A stretch of 64,000 bases of DNA from Edaphochlamys debaryana. Its lineage: Eukaryota > Chlorophyta > Chlorophyceae > Chlamydomonadales. The stretch lies in the NCBI GenBank assembly GCA_016858145.1, contig JAEHOE010000132.1:248001-312000 (forward strand). The letters are read 5' to 3'. Under the pieces are notes generated by a model that saw only the letters and a list, made by a program, of their open reading frames with translations, had not been told where the DNA came from and searched no databases. The position numbers and the translations under genes were made by a program. Below are positions 21,977 through 32,333 of this stretch, in pieces; the stretch's first letter is position 1, and every line of letters begins with the position of its first letter.

Positions 21977-23598
21977 CGCGACCCTTGCCGCGCCTCGCGC
22001 TGTTTCCCGCTTGAGAAACGCCAGCTGCTCAGAGGTGCCTCATGAGTCCATTTGTCGACCGCAGCCGCTTACTGCCGCGCGAGCGCCAGCCGGCCCATGC
22101 TGAGCACGGCTCGCTCCGGCGAGGCGTGCTACCAGCCGCAAGGATAATGTACTGCTACTTTATTATGCTTTAGCAAGCAGAACGGCACATCGGGCGCGTG
22201 TGCAGGAGGCACTCGGCAGAAATGAATGTGGAGCGCGCACAAGCGGCAGCTCCCTACCTAGTGGCACGTTCTGTCATTCCTATGGGTACTGCCGGCTGAC
22301 GGCATCCTCACTGTCGCCCCGAGGCTTCCATGACACCGCGAGACCGAGCGTGCCGGCGACCCATACACAAGCCCTTTCCCCCCCCCCCCCGGCCCCTCGA
22401 TGGGTGACCGCTACGGTCTTGGCCAGCGTCAGCCCAGACGGTGCGACTGCGTGACTGACGTGGATCGCCATGCAGCACATGGACCAAACGTGTCAAGTCA
22501 GCTGCACAAGCTTCACAGCCCTCGATGCCGCAGGCCTCAGTTTGCTCAAGACATGCACTCGCGCCACGCCCTGCTTTCTGCATCCACGGAGCTGATGACA
22601 CTCGTCGCGCCCCCTCCCTTCCATGCCAGCGGCGGTACTCATTTTCCGTGCCCTTGGGAGTTCACCGCTGCTGGTGGAACTGGGGGGCGAGGGGGGCTGG
22701 GGGGCCAACGCTATGAAGCGACTGTGTCGCCCCTGCCTCCTTGTTCGGATCGGGGGTCGGGGGTCGGGGGTCGGGGGTCGGGGGTCGGGGGTCGGGGGTC
22801 GGGGGTCGGGGGTCGGGGGTCGGGGGTCGGGGGTCGGGGGTCGGGGGTCGGGGGTCGGGGGTCGGGGGTCGGGGGTCGGGGGTTCGGGCACACGCTGGGA
22901 AGCCGCGCCGGAAGCCGGGCAAGGGCGGGCGGGGATCAGTAGCTTTGATGCGCGGGAGAGTTCGCTTGCAGGAGGGGGCGAGGGAGAACTGTGTTACAAC
23001 CGGTTTGCGGCCTTGGCCGTCTTAAGGTCGAGCTGCGGGTGCAGCGTTGATGGATGGCAGACATGCGCGTAACGCACGCACAGACAGTACACCTCTCTAG
23101 CTCCACGCCAAGAAGATGATCGTAGCACGCTGTTGTGTGCTTGCGCCACATCTTCTAACGGGCAGACAGCGGGCTAACAGGTTCGTAAGGTGGCCTAGGT
23201 GGGGGGGCGATCGCGCCATTTGCTGGCCGCGATGCTGTCGCGAACCTGCGCACGCGAATGTACCCCTGCGGTAGGTGCACGCACTTCTAGCAGTGACCAG
23301 TGAGGGCTAGGAGTGCGCCTGCCTTGCCAGGGAAGGAGGTAGACGCCGTGAATTTTACCAAACCATCCACTTCCTAGTTTTGCCTATCATACGCCGACAG
23401 TTCCAGTTACCCTGGCATTTACGGCAACACCTTAAAGGTTATCCGGACGCAGTCGTGGCCGCTCTGTGCCAAACGGGACAGCTTCCGCCCGGAACGGCGA
23501 ACCTCCGGCAGAGCGTGCACTTGAGTCGCTGTCGCGCACACTCTCTGAGGTAGCAGCGCATACTCTCGAACAAGTTTTGCGGATCGCTAGCGGCCATC
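21977..23598. other. Divergent intergenic region
   Basis: Separates the 5' ends of the GYF_2-like gene (minus) and pherophorin gene 1 (plus), so it should hold both promoters. A TATA-like TTTATTATG lies near 22158 (minus-strand reading CATAATAAA), about 190 bp upstream of the minus-strand ATG. The middle is occupied by a GGGGGTC minisatellite. No gene is evident. Confidence 0.5.
22750..22884. repeat. GGGGGTC 7-bp minisatellite
   Basis: About 19 uninterrupted copies of GGGGGTC. Each unit supplies a G5 run, so the plus strand could form stacked G-quadruplexes. The array reads open in several frames and produces spurious open frames of GSGVGGR or PTPDPRP repeats. Confidence 0.95.
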
Positions 23599-26500
23599 AT
23601 GGCGCGCACCGCCCGCCCGTCGCCGACGCGCATGAAGAAGATGGTCCCAGCAGCCCTTGCGCTGTGCGCGCTGGCACTTGCACTCAGCAGCTGGAGCAAC
23701 ATGGTTGATGCAGGTGGGAGAGGCCAGGGGGAGCGGGAGGTGCTGCCGGAAGCCCGGGGGTCTGGGGATGGTCGCGGCGTTAATCGATCGCTCACACCGA
23801 TTGGCCTGACGCACTCGGGGACGGGCCCTGGGACTGCTCGGGGATTCGAGGACTGCTGAGGGGCTCCTTGGGGGGTTGCTCAGGCACTAATTTGCACGCA
23901 TCCTGGGTTTAGCTTTTGCGCACCTCCCCATCCCTCGAACCCCGCAGCTTCCCCGTCCCCACCTCGCCTGCGGAGCCCGCCCTCTCCCCGGCCTCCCCCG
24001 CGATCCCGGCCGCCACCCTCGCCTCCTCGCAGCCGGCCCCCACCCTCGCCTCCTCGCACCCGGTCGCCACCCTCGCCTCCCCGGGCCCGGCCTCCTCCTC
24101 CGTCCCCGCGGCCGAGCCCCGCCGTCAAGCTTTCGCCGCCCTCGCCCCAAACCGTCGGCGCCTCCCCCCGGCCCCCCTTCCCCCCCAACCCGCCCGGCAC
24201 CCTCACCCTCTTCCCCTGCGTTCAGCTCATCTTCCCCGCTGACATGCCCGCGCCCATCCCCGACCTCACGGTTCCCGGGACGTGCGAGCGTTACGCTGAG
24301 CTCATCACTGATTACTTGAACAGCCAAGCCGCTGAGATGCTCCCGGCCCTCTCCGTCGGCTTTGGCCTCACCGGTTGCCAGGTGATTGACTTTACAGGGA
24401 TGCACGCCCTCGGAAATTCCGGCCGCGCTCAGCGCGAAGGGGGACAGAGGCTCGGGCTGTCCTGACAACAGGGCCCCGTGTGCAAAGACCAACAATGCCG
24501 CAACCGGCTGGCATGCTTAGCGCACACCTGCAGCGGGAGCAGGGACCAAGGGGGTGCTCTCTACACGCACTTCCCTCACCTGAAACTTCCGTGCCCGCTC
24601 CCGCCCGTCTGATGCAGTCCACGTTTGGCCGCATCGGGAACTCCAACGAGTATCCCTACAACAACGCCACGAGCGTGCAGGCAAGTCGACACCGCGAAAT
24701 AGATCGGGAAGTGGCTGGTGTGGGTTTGTCACCACTAGGGGGCGCCATCACGATGTGCGCAGACTGAATGGGGTCGCAGCTAGTGTGTAGCATGGAAAGG
24801 GTAGAGGTTGCAGCTCGCGTGTAGCATGGAGAGGGTAGAAGTTGCAGCTAGTGTGCAGTATGCAAAGGGTAGAAGTCTCGGTACATTTTGGAGCCCGGAG
24901 GGCTACGAGGCTAGTCCTCCTGCCTCACCACCCCTCCCGCGTGCCCCCCTCGCCCCCCGACCCCCCCCCCCATCCGTTATCCGTGCAGGTCTGCGCGCGG
25001 CTCAAGCCCTTCCGCTTCCCTCCGCTGCCGTACTGGCCGCTGTTCGATCAGGTCTCCCGCGATCTGCAGCAGGCGCTGTACGACTCGGTTCCGGATCTCG
25101 GCAACGGCGGATTCTGGGTCGCCTGGGGCTACCGTCCCGCCAGCGAAGTCGGCCAGCCCGGACCCGGACCTGCCGTACAGAGCCCGCCCAGGCCCGCCAC
25201 GTCACCCTCGCCGCCCTCCCCGCCCCCCCTCCCCCCGGCGCTCCCCGCGCCCCCCCTTCTCCCCCAACCCCGTTGACATGGTCACCCTCGCCCCCTGCGT
25301 CTCGCTCACGCTCCCCGCCAACATGTCCGACCCCAAGCCAGACCTCGCCGTCCCCGGAACCTGCGAGCGACTCGCCGACTTCATTGCGTCGTACCTCGTT
25401 ACTAATGCGCCGGAGCTGGTCCCCGCGCTGGCGCTCAACTACACGCTCACCGACTGCATCACTAAGCCGGGGCCCATTGGGGAGAACGCGACGCAGTACC
25501 CCTTCAATAACGCTACGAGCTTGCAGGTGTGCGGCCTCTTCACGCCCTTCCCCTACGCCCTTCCCCTGACCCTTCCTCAGGCGCTTCCCCTATGCCCTAC
25601 GCCCTTCCCCTCCTCAGGTGTGCGGACTCTTTAAACCCTTCAACCCCAGCCCGCTTCCTGCCTGGTGGACGAACGGCGTCTTCTGGACCGCGAGCCGCGG
25701 ACTGAACGCCGCGCTTCGCGACGCGTTCCCTGAGGAGCTAGGCCTCGGCGGCTTCTGGGTGTCATGGGGATACTACCCTCCGGAGACCGTAGGGAACGCT
25801 GTGGCGAAGCCTCCGAGTCCCAGCGCCCTGCCGCCCTCGCCCCAGCCCCCTGCCAAACTCTCGCCGCCCTCGCCCCCGCACGTCGGCTCCGCGCCCCGCC
25901 CGCCCTTCCCGCCCAACCCGGCCGGCACCATCACGCTCGCCCCCTGCATGCGCGTCGTCTTCCCCGGCAACATGTCCGCCACCGCCCGGCCGGATCTCGC
26001 CGTACCCGGCACGTGCGAGCGTTACGCTGAGGTCATCATCAACCACCTCAACGACCAGGCGGCCGAGCTCATCCCCAACCTGGCCATTCCCTTCGCCATG
26101 ACGGACTGCAAGGTAGGGGCCCTTTGTCTGCGTGTGTCATGGGGCATCGGCGTCATGGGGCACGGAGACACGGGAGACGAGTTACGCGAAAAACAAGGCC
26201 AGCAGGCCATTGACGTCATGGGGCAAGCTTGGCGGGATGGGGCTTTGTCAGGGGGGGGGCCTTCAGGGGGACACTCCCAAGCCAGCCGGTGGCTTGGGGA
26301 CCCCCCTCGCATCGTATGGATGCCCTTTGGTTGCGACGGGGCCGGTTGCCGTGTGCCTTAGCATGCCTTTTTGGCCCTGCCGCACAATTCCCTATCCCGG
26401 CCCGGCCCCTGCTCCCGTGCCAACCGCCAGGCCACGTGGGGCCCCATCGGCAACAGCACCCAGTGGCCGTACAACAACGCCACGAGCGTGCAGATCTGCG

Positions 26501-26682
26501 GCCTCTTCAAGCCGGTGCCTTTCCGTCCCTTCCCCACGTGGTATACTTCGGATGTATTCGGACAAGCCAGCCGTACGGTCTATACCGTGCTCCGGACCGC
26601 GTTCCCGACCGAGCTGCGGCTGGGCGGATTCTGGTCCGTTTGGGGCTACAGTTCTAGGATCGTGCAGGGCAGTGTGCCCTGA
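23599..26682 (+). CDS. Pherophorin with three domains, gene 1 (~631 aa; one apparent frameshift)
   Basis: Exons: 23599-23713, 23948-24381, 24618-24680, 24989-25526, 25618-26112, 26431-26682. A signal peptide (VPAALALCALALALSSW) leads into an SPPSPPR-type hydroxyproline-rich spacer, then three pherophorin domains joined by proline linkers. Each domain shows FPPNP, APC(V/M), VPGTCERYAE or a close variant, a DC/GC motif, YPYNNATS or similar, CGLFKPF and GGFW(V)xWGY. Such proteins are secreted to the cell wall or extracellular matrix. Between domains A and B the frame shifts by one base in C-runs within 25222-25256; removing one C restores frame and makes the total exon length a multiple of three. 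Intron 3 starts with GC (24681). Each domain has a different intron set. A second in-frame ATG at 23632 also precedes the signal peptide. Confidence 0.85.
24776..24878 (+). repeat. ~34-bp tandem repeat in pherophorin intron 3
   Basis: Three imperfect copies of GTCGCAGCTAGTGTGTAGCA followed by TGGAAAGGGTAGAGGTT. It lies wholly within the GC-AG intron between the 24618-24680 and 24989-25526 exons. Confidence 0.8.
26170..26208 (+). repeat. Short dispersed repeat GACGAG(G)TTACGCGAAAA, copy 1
   Basis: GGAGACGAGTTACGCGAAAA followed by ACAAGGCCAGCAG, within intron 5 of pherophorin gene 1. Related sequence recurs at 27598-27626 (same strand) and 28402-28437 (opposite strand). Confidence 0.65.
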
Positions 26683-27478
26683 GTGCGGCCCAACGCAACC
26701 TGGGCTTGCAGGCGCTTTCCCGCGTGCGCTAGGAGGAGGTGCTGGTTTGGCCAGGTTTGGGAGGCCTGGGAGCCTTCGCCTTCGTGCTAGCAGGCCCTGA
26801 ACCCTCTTTCTTTTTGCCTTGCGATGAGAGGCCTTAGGTAAGGCAGCTTGCCGTAGATAGGCGCAGAGGCGCCCGCTTTTGCAAGCCCTTGGAATCAGGG
26901 CGTTTGCTGGGTTACGGCCCATGCGCGCGATCCTCGGCCTGGGCTGTGATCTTCATGACTAATAGGATCACCTCAAGTGTAGTAAGGGGTGCACTGGAGC
27001 TTGGCACAGCTTAAGGTTCTGGGGTATGAGCCGGGTATAAGTGTAGACGGACCGCACGAGCGAGGAGAGGCCTGCGTGAGGGCATGCGGGATACAGCGCA
27101 TTGCATTGCGATTATGGGCTTCCAGACATCACGTGCGTTAGCTGTCAGTGATCAAGTCAGGACGAGTATAAGCTAGCTAGCTAGTCAGCTACGTTGGCTG
27201 CAGCGTAGGGCTGGTATTGGCCTGTTGCGTCTTGAGGTATAATGGTCTATGTAGTAGGTACCCTGCTCGAAGGGCGCTGTAGGATGTGTAGTAGTACGGC
27301 ATGCGAGCGTGCGGGGCAGACGTTTTGACGATGGGATGCGGTAGGCTGCAGCGATGCGAATAGTCCAGACTGTGTTGGGCCTGGTTGTGTGGCTGGGGCT
27401 AGTCTGGCGGTGGCGGAGCGCAGGGGGGCCACATGCCTCGCGCCATGCTGACGGTACGGCAAGGCACATGTGACGGTG

Positions 27479-27483
27479 TGTAA
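27479..27483 (+). terminator. Candidate TGTAA poly(A) signal for pherophorin gene 1
   Basis: First TGTAA noticed after the stop at 26682, giving an ~800-nt 3' UTR, which is within the range seen in chlamydomonads. Confidence 0.35.
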
Positions 27484-27597
27484 GCTAAGCACTGAGCACT
27501 TCCACTGAGCATTTCCTCAAGGGTCCTGCCGCCGCCTGCCGCATCTGTAGGGACAATCAAGGGACCGGGAGGCCACTCAAGGAGGAATGAGAAAGGG

Positions 27598-27626
27598 AGA
27601 CGAGGTTACGCGAAAAGCAAGCCCAC
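27598..27626 (+). repeat. Short dispersed repeat, copy 2
   Basis: GAGACGAGGTTACGCGAAAA followed by GCAAGCCC, intergenic. Same orientation as the copy at 26170. Confidence 0.6.
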
Positions 27627-28227
27627 TCAAGGAGCGCCACTTTTGGGCAGCAGTCGGGCAGGGGCTACGCCCAGGGCACCGCACGCACCCATACCCCTGC
27701 ACCCGTACCCCTGCATGCACCACCCGCCCGCCCCATGCAGGTCTCGTGCGCGGCTGCTTTACCTACCGTATACGAAGCGGCTTCTTGCCACGTTGTTCTC
27801 GTCAAACCGCGTGGCCCGAGCCGAGTCGCTGCAAAATGCCTGGGGCCGTGTGGTCAGCAGCAAATGGCGTAGGGTGATGTGGGTAAGCCAGCTGGCCGGT
27901 TGGGACAGAGCACTAGTTGGGGATGCGGCTGAAAGCGCTGGACGGGTCAGTTGGGGGGGCGGGGTAGCCCATATGAATGCAGGATACAAGTGACGCAACA
28001 CGCAAATGACGGCACAGTTGCCGCGGTGTTGAGGGGGAGGAGGGTAGTGAGGAGGTAGGGAAGGGTTTGAAGCGTGACCCGCCGCAAGCCTCCTCAAGGG
28101 CACCTCTGGCCCAGGCACAGCGCCTTGCCTGAGGCGAGTCGGAGGGGGGGGGGGAGCAGGAGGGAAGGGTCTCCTGCCTCCTGGGGGAAGGGTCTGTCAG
28201 GCTAGCCCCGGTACCAGGCCGGTACCT

Positions 28228-28271
28228 GGTTCGCAGGTCACAGGCAGGTACCGGCCTGTGACCTGCGAACC
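28228..28271. repeat. 18-bp perfect inverted repeat with 8-bp loop
   Basis: GGTTCGCAGGTCACAGGC at 28228-28245 and its exact complement at 28254-28271, separated by AGGTACCG. It is intergenic. It could form a stable hairpin or mark the end of a mobile element; no flanking duplication was found. Confidence 0.85.
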
Positions 28272-28401
28272 TGCGAACGCCTCAGGATGCCACCTGTCGG
28301 CGACTGTCGGTGGCTGTTGGGCAACCCTCAGAAGGTGCGTCCCCGAGGGGTCCCCTAGCCAGTCCCCGATTGTTCGGGAAGGAACCTGGGTCTGCACTCT
28401 G

Positions 28402-28437
28402 CTGGCCTTGCTTTTCGCGTAACCTCGTCCCCCGGTT
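28402..28437 (-). repeat. Short dispersed repeat, copy 3 (inverted)
   Basis: On the minus strand GACGAGGTTACGCGAAAAGC is followed by AAGGCCAGCAG. It is the best match to copies 1 and 2 combined. Confidence 0.65.
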
Positions 28438-29036
28438 CCCCTTCCCCGAGGGGTCTGCCAGCAAGTGCCCGTGAACTGGGTCGGGGGCCGAAGACGTGCA
28501 GAAGGTGCAGCGGGGGGGCGACCGCAGCTCGTCACGAAGGAGTATTCTCGCCACGATAGCGCACCGCGCTGTGCCATTGGAATGCTGCCCCTAACTGCCT
28601 TCCCGGCGCAAAGCAGCGGAAATCGACACGTGCAGAATTGGCGCGCGTGCCCGTCGCAAACCGCAACTGCCCAGGGGGTTGGTTCACCGCGAACGCATAT
28701 CGGCCCACACGCGCCGGTTGATACAGCACATTCTTCTAGTTGCTGTGGCAGACGCATAGGCGCCGCGCCTGGGTTTCAGAGCTTGACGAGCGAGCGACAG
28801 CCCACATAGCCTCCTCCTGCTGCTGTAACGCAGCATATAGACCCTCATTCACTTGCGCATTTCATACGTGCCCAGTAGGCGCTGGCCAGCAGAGCTGCGC
28901 ACCTCACCCCGCTCGCCTGGCGCGACGCCTTTGCGTTTGAACGTGTTGCTTCGCCTGGCGGGTTACGTCTCAGCGGTCCCTCTGCTAACTCACACTAGTA
29001 TCAGAGGCCCCTACCACACGAGTGTCGTGCGGCATT

Positions 29037-32000
29037 ATGGTGCCCAGCGGGCCAACCGGCTCCCGACCGCCGCGGGTGCGAATGCGGACGGTGGCCGCGA
29101 TGGCTCTGCTTGCTCTGGCGACAACTCTGGCCTCTTGGAGCGCTGTTGAGGCCGCACCAGGTACGTGGTTCTCGGCTGGCCGGGACCCCCCGTCCTGAGT
29201 TCGGCCAACATCAAGCGGAGGTTGAGGATGAAGACATGGCCAGGGGGCTCCAGGAGCAAGCTTTGGCCCCCCTTTGGCCCCATGCTTCTGCAGCTTCGCC
29301 GTCGCCTCCGCGCCCTCCACGCCCGCCCCGGCCCCCACTCAGCCCCAGCCCCCCACCCCGTCCTCCGCGGCCCCCTTCCCCCGCGCCCAAGCCCCCGAAA
29401 CCGCCGGGTCCCCCTCGGCCCTCCCCTCGCCCTCCGCGGCCTTCTCCTCGGCCCCCGCGGCCCCCCAGCCCGCCCAGCCCCATCGGCTTCATCGTCCTCG
29501 CTCCCTGCATACGAGTGGTCTTCCCTTTCAATCTGACTGGGAAGCCCGACCTCTCCGTTCCTGGGGTGTGCCAAGCCTACGCCGACTTCATGATTGCCCA
29601 CCTCAACACGTACGCGGCCGCCATGCTTCCGGCCCTAAGCCAGAACTTCACCCTCGCCGAGTGCCAGTCTACACTGGGCTCCGTCGGAGGCGGTACAACG
29701 TACCCATTCGCTAACGCGACGAGCGTCGGCGTTTGCGGCCTACTGAAGCCATTCCAGATTAACGGAAACACCCTTCCTCTTTATGACGTTTTTAGCTCGG
29801 CCGGCCTCTCCCTGGAGCCTGCGATTCGCGGCGCGTTCTCGGAACTCCGCTACGGCGGGTTCTGGGTCGCCTGGGGGTACTACTCGCCAGGAGAATTCAG
29901 GCCCCCCCTGCCCCCGGCGCCGCCGCCTCGTCCGCCGTCGCCCCGCTCCCCGTCACCCAGGCCCCCGTCGCCTGCCTCTCCGCCCTCGTCCAACCCCGCC
30001 CCTCGCTCGCCCTTCCCGCCCAATCCCCCCGGCCAAATCGTGCTCGCCCCCTGCGTGCGCGTCGTATTCCCCGCGAACTGGACTGGCCCCCGCCCGAATC
30101 TTGCCGTGCCCGGCACGTGCGACCGGTACGGCGACTTCATCATCAACCACCTCATTACTAATGCGCCCGACATGCTGCCAGCGCTCAGCCTCAACTACAG
30201 CCTGACCGACTGCAAGGTGAGGGGGTCGGCGGTTGGCTTCGTCGCACGTGCCCAAAGAGGCCCACGTTAACTGGGGACTTGAGGCTTGGGGAAGGGCAGC
30301 TTGTGGACTGTGCACCCCTTGACCCGTGCAGTCAAGGGGATGAAGGGGTTTGGGGTTCATTGCCGGGGCATGGCAGTGGCATCAGCCGTGAACCCCGTTT
30401 GGGAGTGCCGAGGGCCGAGGGCCAAAGGGGCATGCGTCCAGCGAAGCATGAGCGCGGTCTGCCGACCTCCTCAATCCCTGATGGCCCTCCCGCCCAACCA
30501 ACCTAACCAACCGCCAGGCCACGTGGGGCCCCATCCGTAACGCCACCGAGTACCCGAACAACAACGCCACCAGCGTCCAGGTGTGCTGGAGAAGGCACCA
30601 CGTACCCATTCGCTAACGCCTAACGCCTTTCCAACATTCAGGCTGCAGCCCTTCCAATGTGCCCTTTCCCTGCGCGCTTCCCCAGATCCTTCCTCAGGCG
30701 CTTCCTCAATGCCCTTCCCCTGCGCCCTTCCCCTCCTCAGGTGTGCGGACTTTTTAAACCCTTTAACCCCTCCCCAATCCCGCCGTGGTGGAATGGGGGC
30801 GGCTTTTGGAGGGCAGCCGGCGGTCTGGTTAACGCACTTCGGTCAGCGTACCCGACGGAGCTTGAGTATGGAGGATTCTCGGTGCAGTGGGGCTACCTTC
30901 CTACGGATGAGGTCGGCCCGGGCCCTACGCCCGTCGTCCCTTCGCCTGCGAAACCGCCCCCCCGGCCCTCGCCACGCCCGCCCTCGCCCAAGCCCCCGTC
31001 CCTGATCCCGCGGCCCCCGTCGCCTCGGCCGCCGTCCCCCCGCCCCCCGTCCCCTCGGCCGCCGTCCCCTCGTCCCCCGTCCCCGCGGCCGCCTTCCCCG
31101 GGACCTCCGACCGTGGCACGACCACCCTCTCCTCGTTCCCCGTCGCCGAAGCCTCCGACCCTACGGCCCCCGTCCCCGCGTCCCCCGTCCCCGCGGCCCC
31201 CGTCCCCGCGGCCGCCCTCCCCTCGGCCTCCCTCCCCTCGGCCCCCGTCCCCGCGGCCCCCGTCCCCACGGCCTCCCTCGGGGTCTACCACCCCCCGCTC
31301 CCCGTTCCCGCCCAACCCGCCGACCTACGTCAGCCGTGCGTTGTGTGTTCGCCTCATCCTGCCAGGTGGGTTGCGGGCCTCGCAGGCCGTTGAGACAGGA
31401 GAGGTTGGGGGCATGCACGGGTGGGCCGAGGAGATGCGATTGGAGACCCGGGTCACGTATGCACGGACGTGGGCGCCTCAGCATCGGTAGCACGTGCAGC
31501 GAAACGCGCGGTACCCCATAATGCCGTACATGGGCCTCAGATTGGCCATGGCAAGCGGTTGACCTGCTCGCTGTGACAACTAATCAAAGCTCTACGCATC
31601 TCATGCAACCCCTGCAGGTGACATGCCCGCCCCCAAGCCAGACCTCGCCGTCCCTGGCATGTGCGACCGTTACGCCCAGGTTATGATCAACCACCTCAAC
31701 ACAGCCGCAGCGCCGCTAATGGCCGAGCTGCTCACACCGCTTGTCGTGACCGATTGCCAGGTAAGCAGTCTCGGAGGCTTGCACGTGCGTTAGCGGTGCG
31801 TTGTACTTTAGTATCACAAAGGGGCCAGTGATGCAAGACCAGCATTGCCGCAACCGTCTGGCAGGCTCAGCCCAAACCCACTACACGCCGTCCAAACGGG
31901 AGCAGGGGATGAAGAAGGTCTCTCGACACGCACCCCCCTAAACTGAATCTCCCGTGCTCGCTTCATCCCACGTGTCCATGCAGACCACCAACGGCCCGAT

Positions 32001-32235
32001 TGCCGGTTCAACCGAATATCCGTACAACAACGCAACGAGCGTGCGCGTGTGCGGCCTGCTCAAGGCCTTCCCGTACTCGCAGCTTCCGTGGTACTGGGAC
32101 GGCCAGCTGATAGTTCAAGCAATGGGCAGCTTGTATGACGCGATCTTAAAGGCCTTCGCAGGAGAGATCAGCTACGGCTTCACGTTCCATTCGGCATTCA
32201 CTTCCCCGACTACGACCGGGCGTGAGACCAAGTAA
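29037..32235 (+). CDS. Pherophorin with three domains, gene 2 (709 aa)
   Basis: Exons, all in phase: 29037-29160, 29294-30216, 30518-30580, 30741-31365, 31618-31760, 31984-32235. Signal peptide [20 protein letters not shown] ends near residue 41, followed by a PPRPPRP-rich spacer. Domain 1 ([10 protein letters not shown] ... [10 protein letters not shown]) is encoded without introns. Domain 2 ([10 protein letters not shown] ... GYLPTDEV) is split twice. A long (SPRPP)n rod (30946-31281) links to domain 3 (CVRLILPG ... GLLKAFPYS). The (SP)n rods are typical hydroxyproline-rich glycoprotein backbones and the protein should be secreted to the matrix. Intact tandem paralogue of the gene at 23599. 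N-glycosylation sequons occur in NATS. A TGTAA follows 94 bp after the stop. The first exon is too short to appear as a long open frame but its signal peptide and donor are clear. Confidence 0.88.
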
Positions 32236-32328
32236 AGCTCGCTTTTGAAGAGGACGGACAGCTTGTCAGTGGCTAGAGCCGGGCGCGAGACCCAGTAACT
32301 CACCCGGTACTTGAGAGGAAGGACAGCT

Positions 32329-32333
32329 TGTAA
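32329..32333 (+). terminator. TGTAA poly(A) signal for pherophorin gene 2
   Basis: Lies 94 bp downstream of the TAA at 32233-32235, on the coding strand. Confidence 0.6.

Larger units (their letters stand above)
26683..29036. other. Intergenic between the two pherophorin genes
   Basis: About 2.35 kb without a recognisable gene. It holds a TGTAA at 27479, an 18-bp perfect inverted repeat at 28228-28271 and two of three copies of a short dispersed repeat (ACGCGAAAAxCAAG). The promoter of the second pherophorin gene should lie near its right end. Confidence 0.5.

Noticed and set aside
22493..23072. Open frames of GSGVGGR or PTPDPRP repeats
   Set aside because: They are translations of the GGGGGTC minisatellite in several frames at once and have no independent coding evidence.
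30946..31281. Regular short repeats resembling a CRISPR array
   Set aside because: They are codon repeats for (SPRPP)n in a pherophorin linker, in frame with flanking domains, with no spacers.
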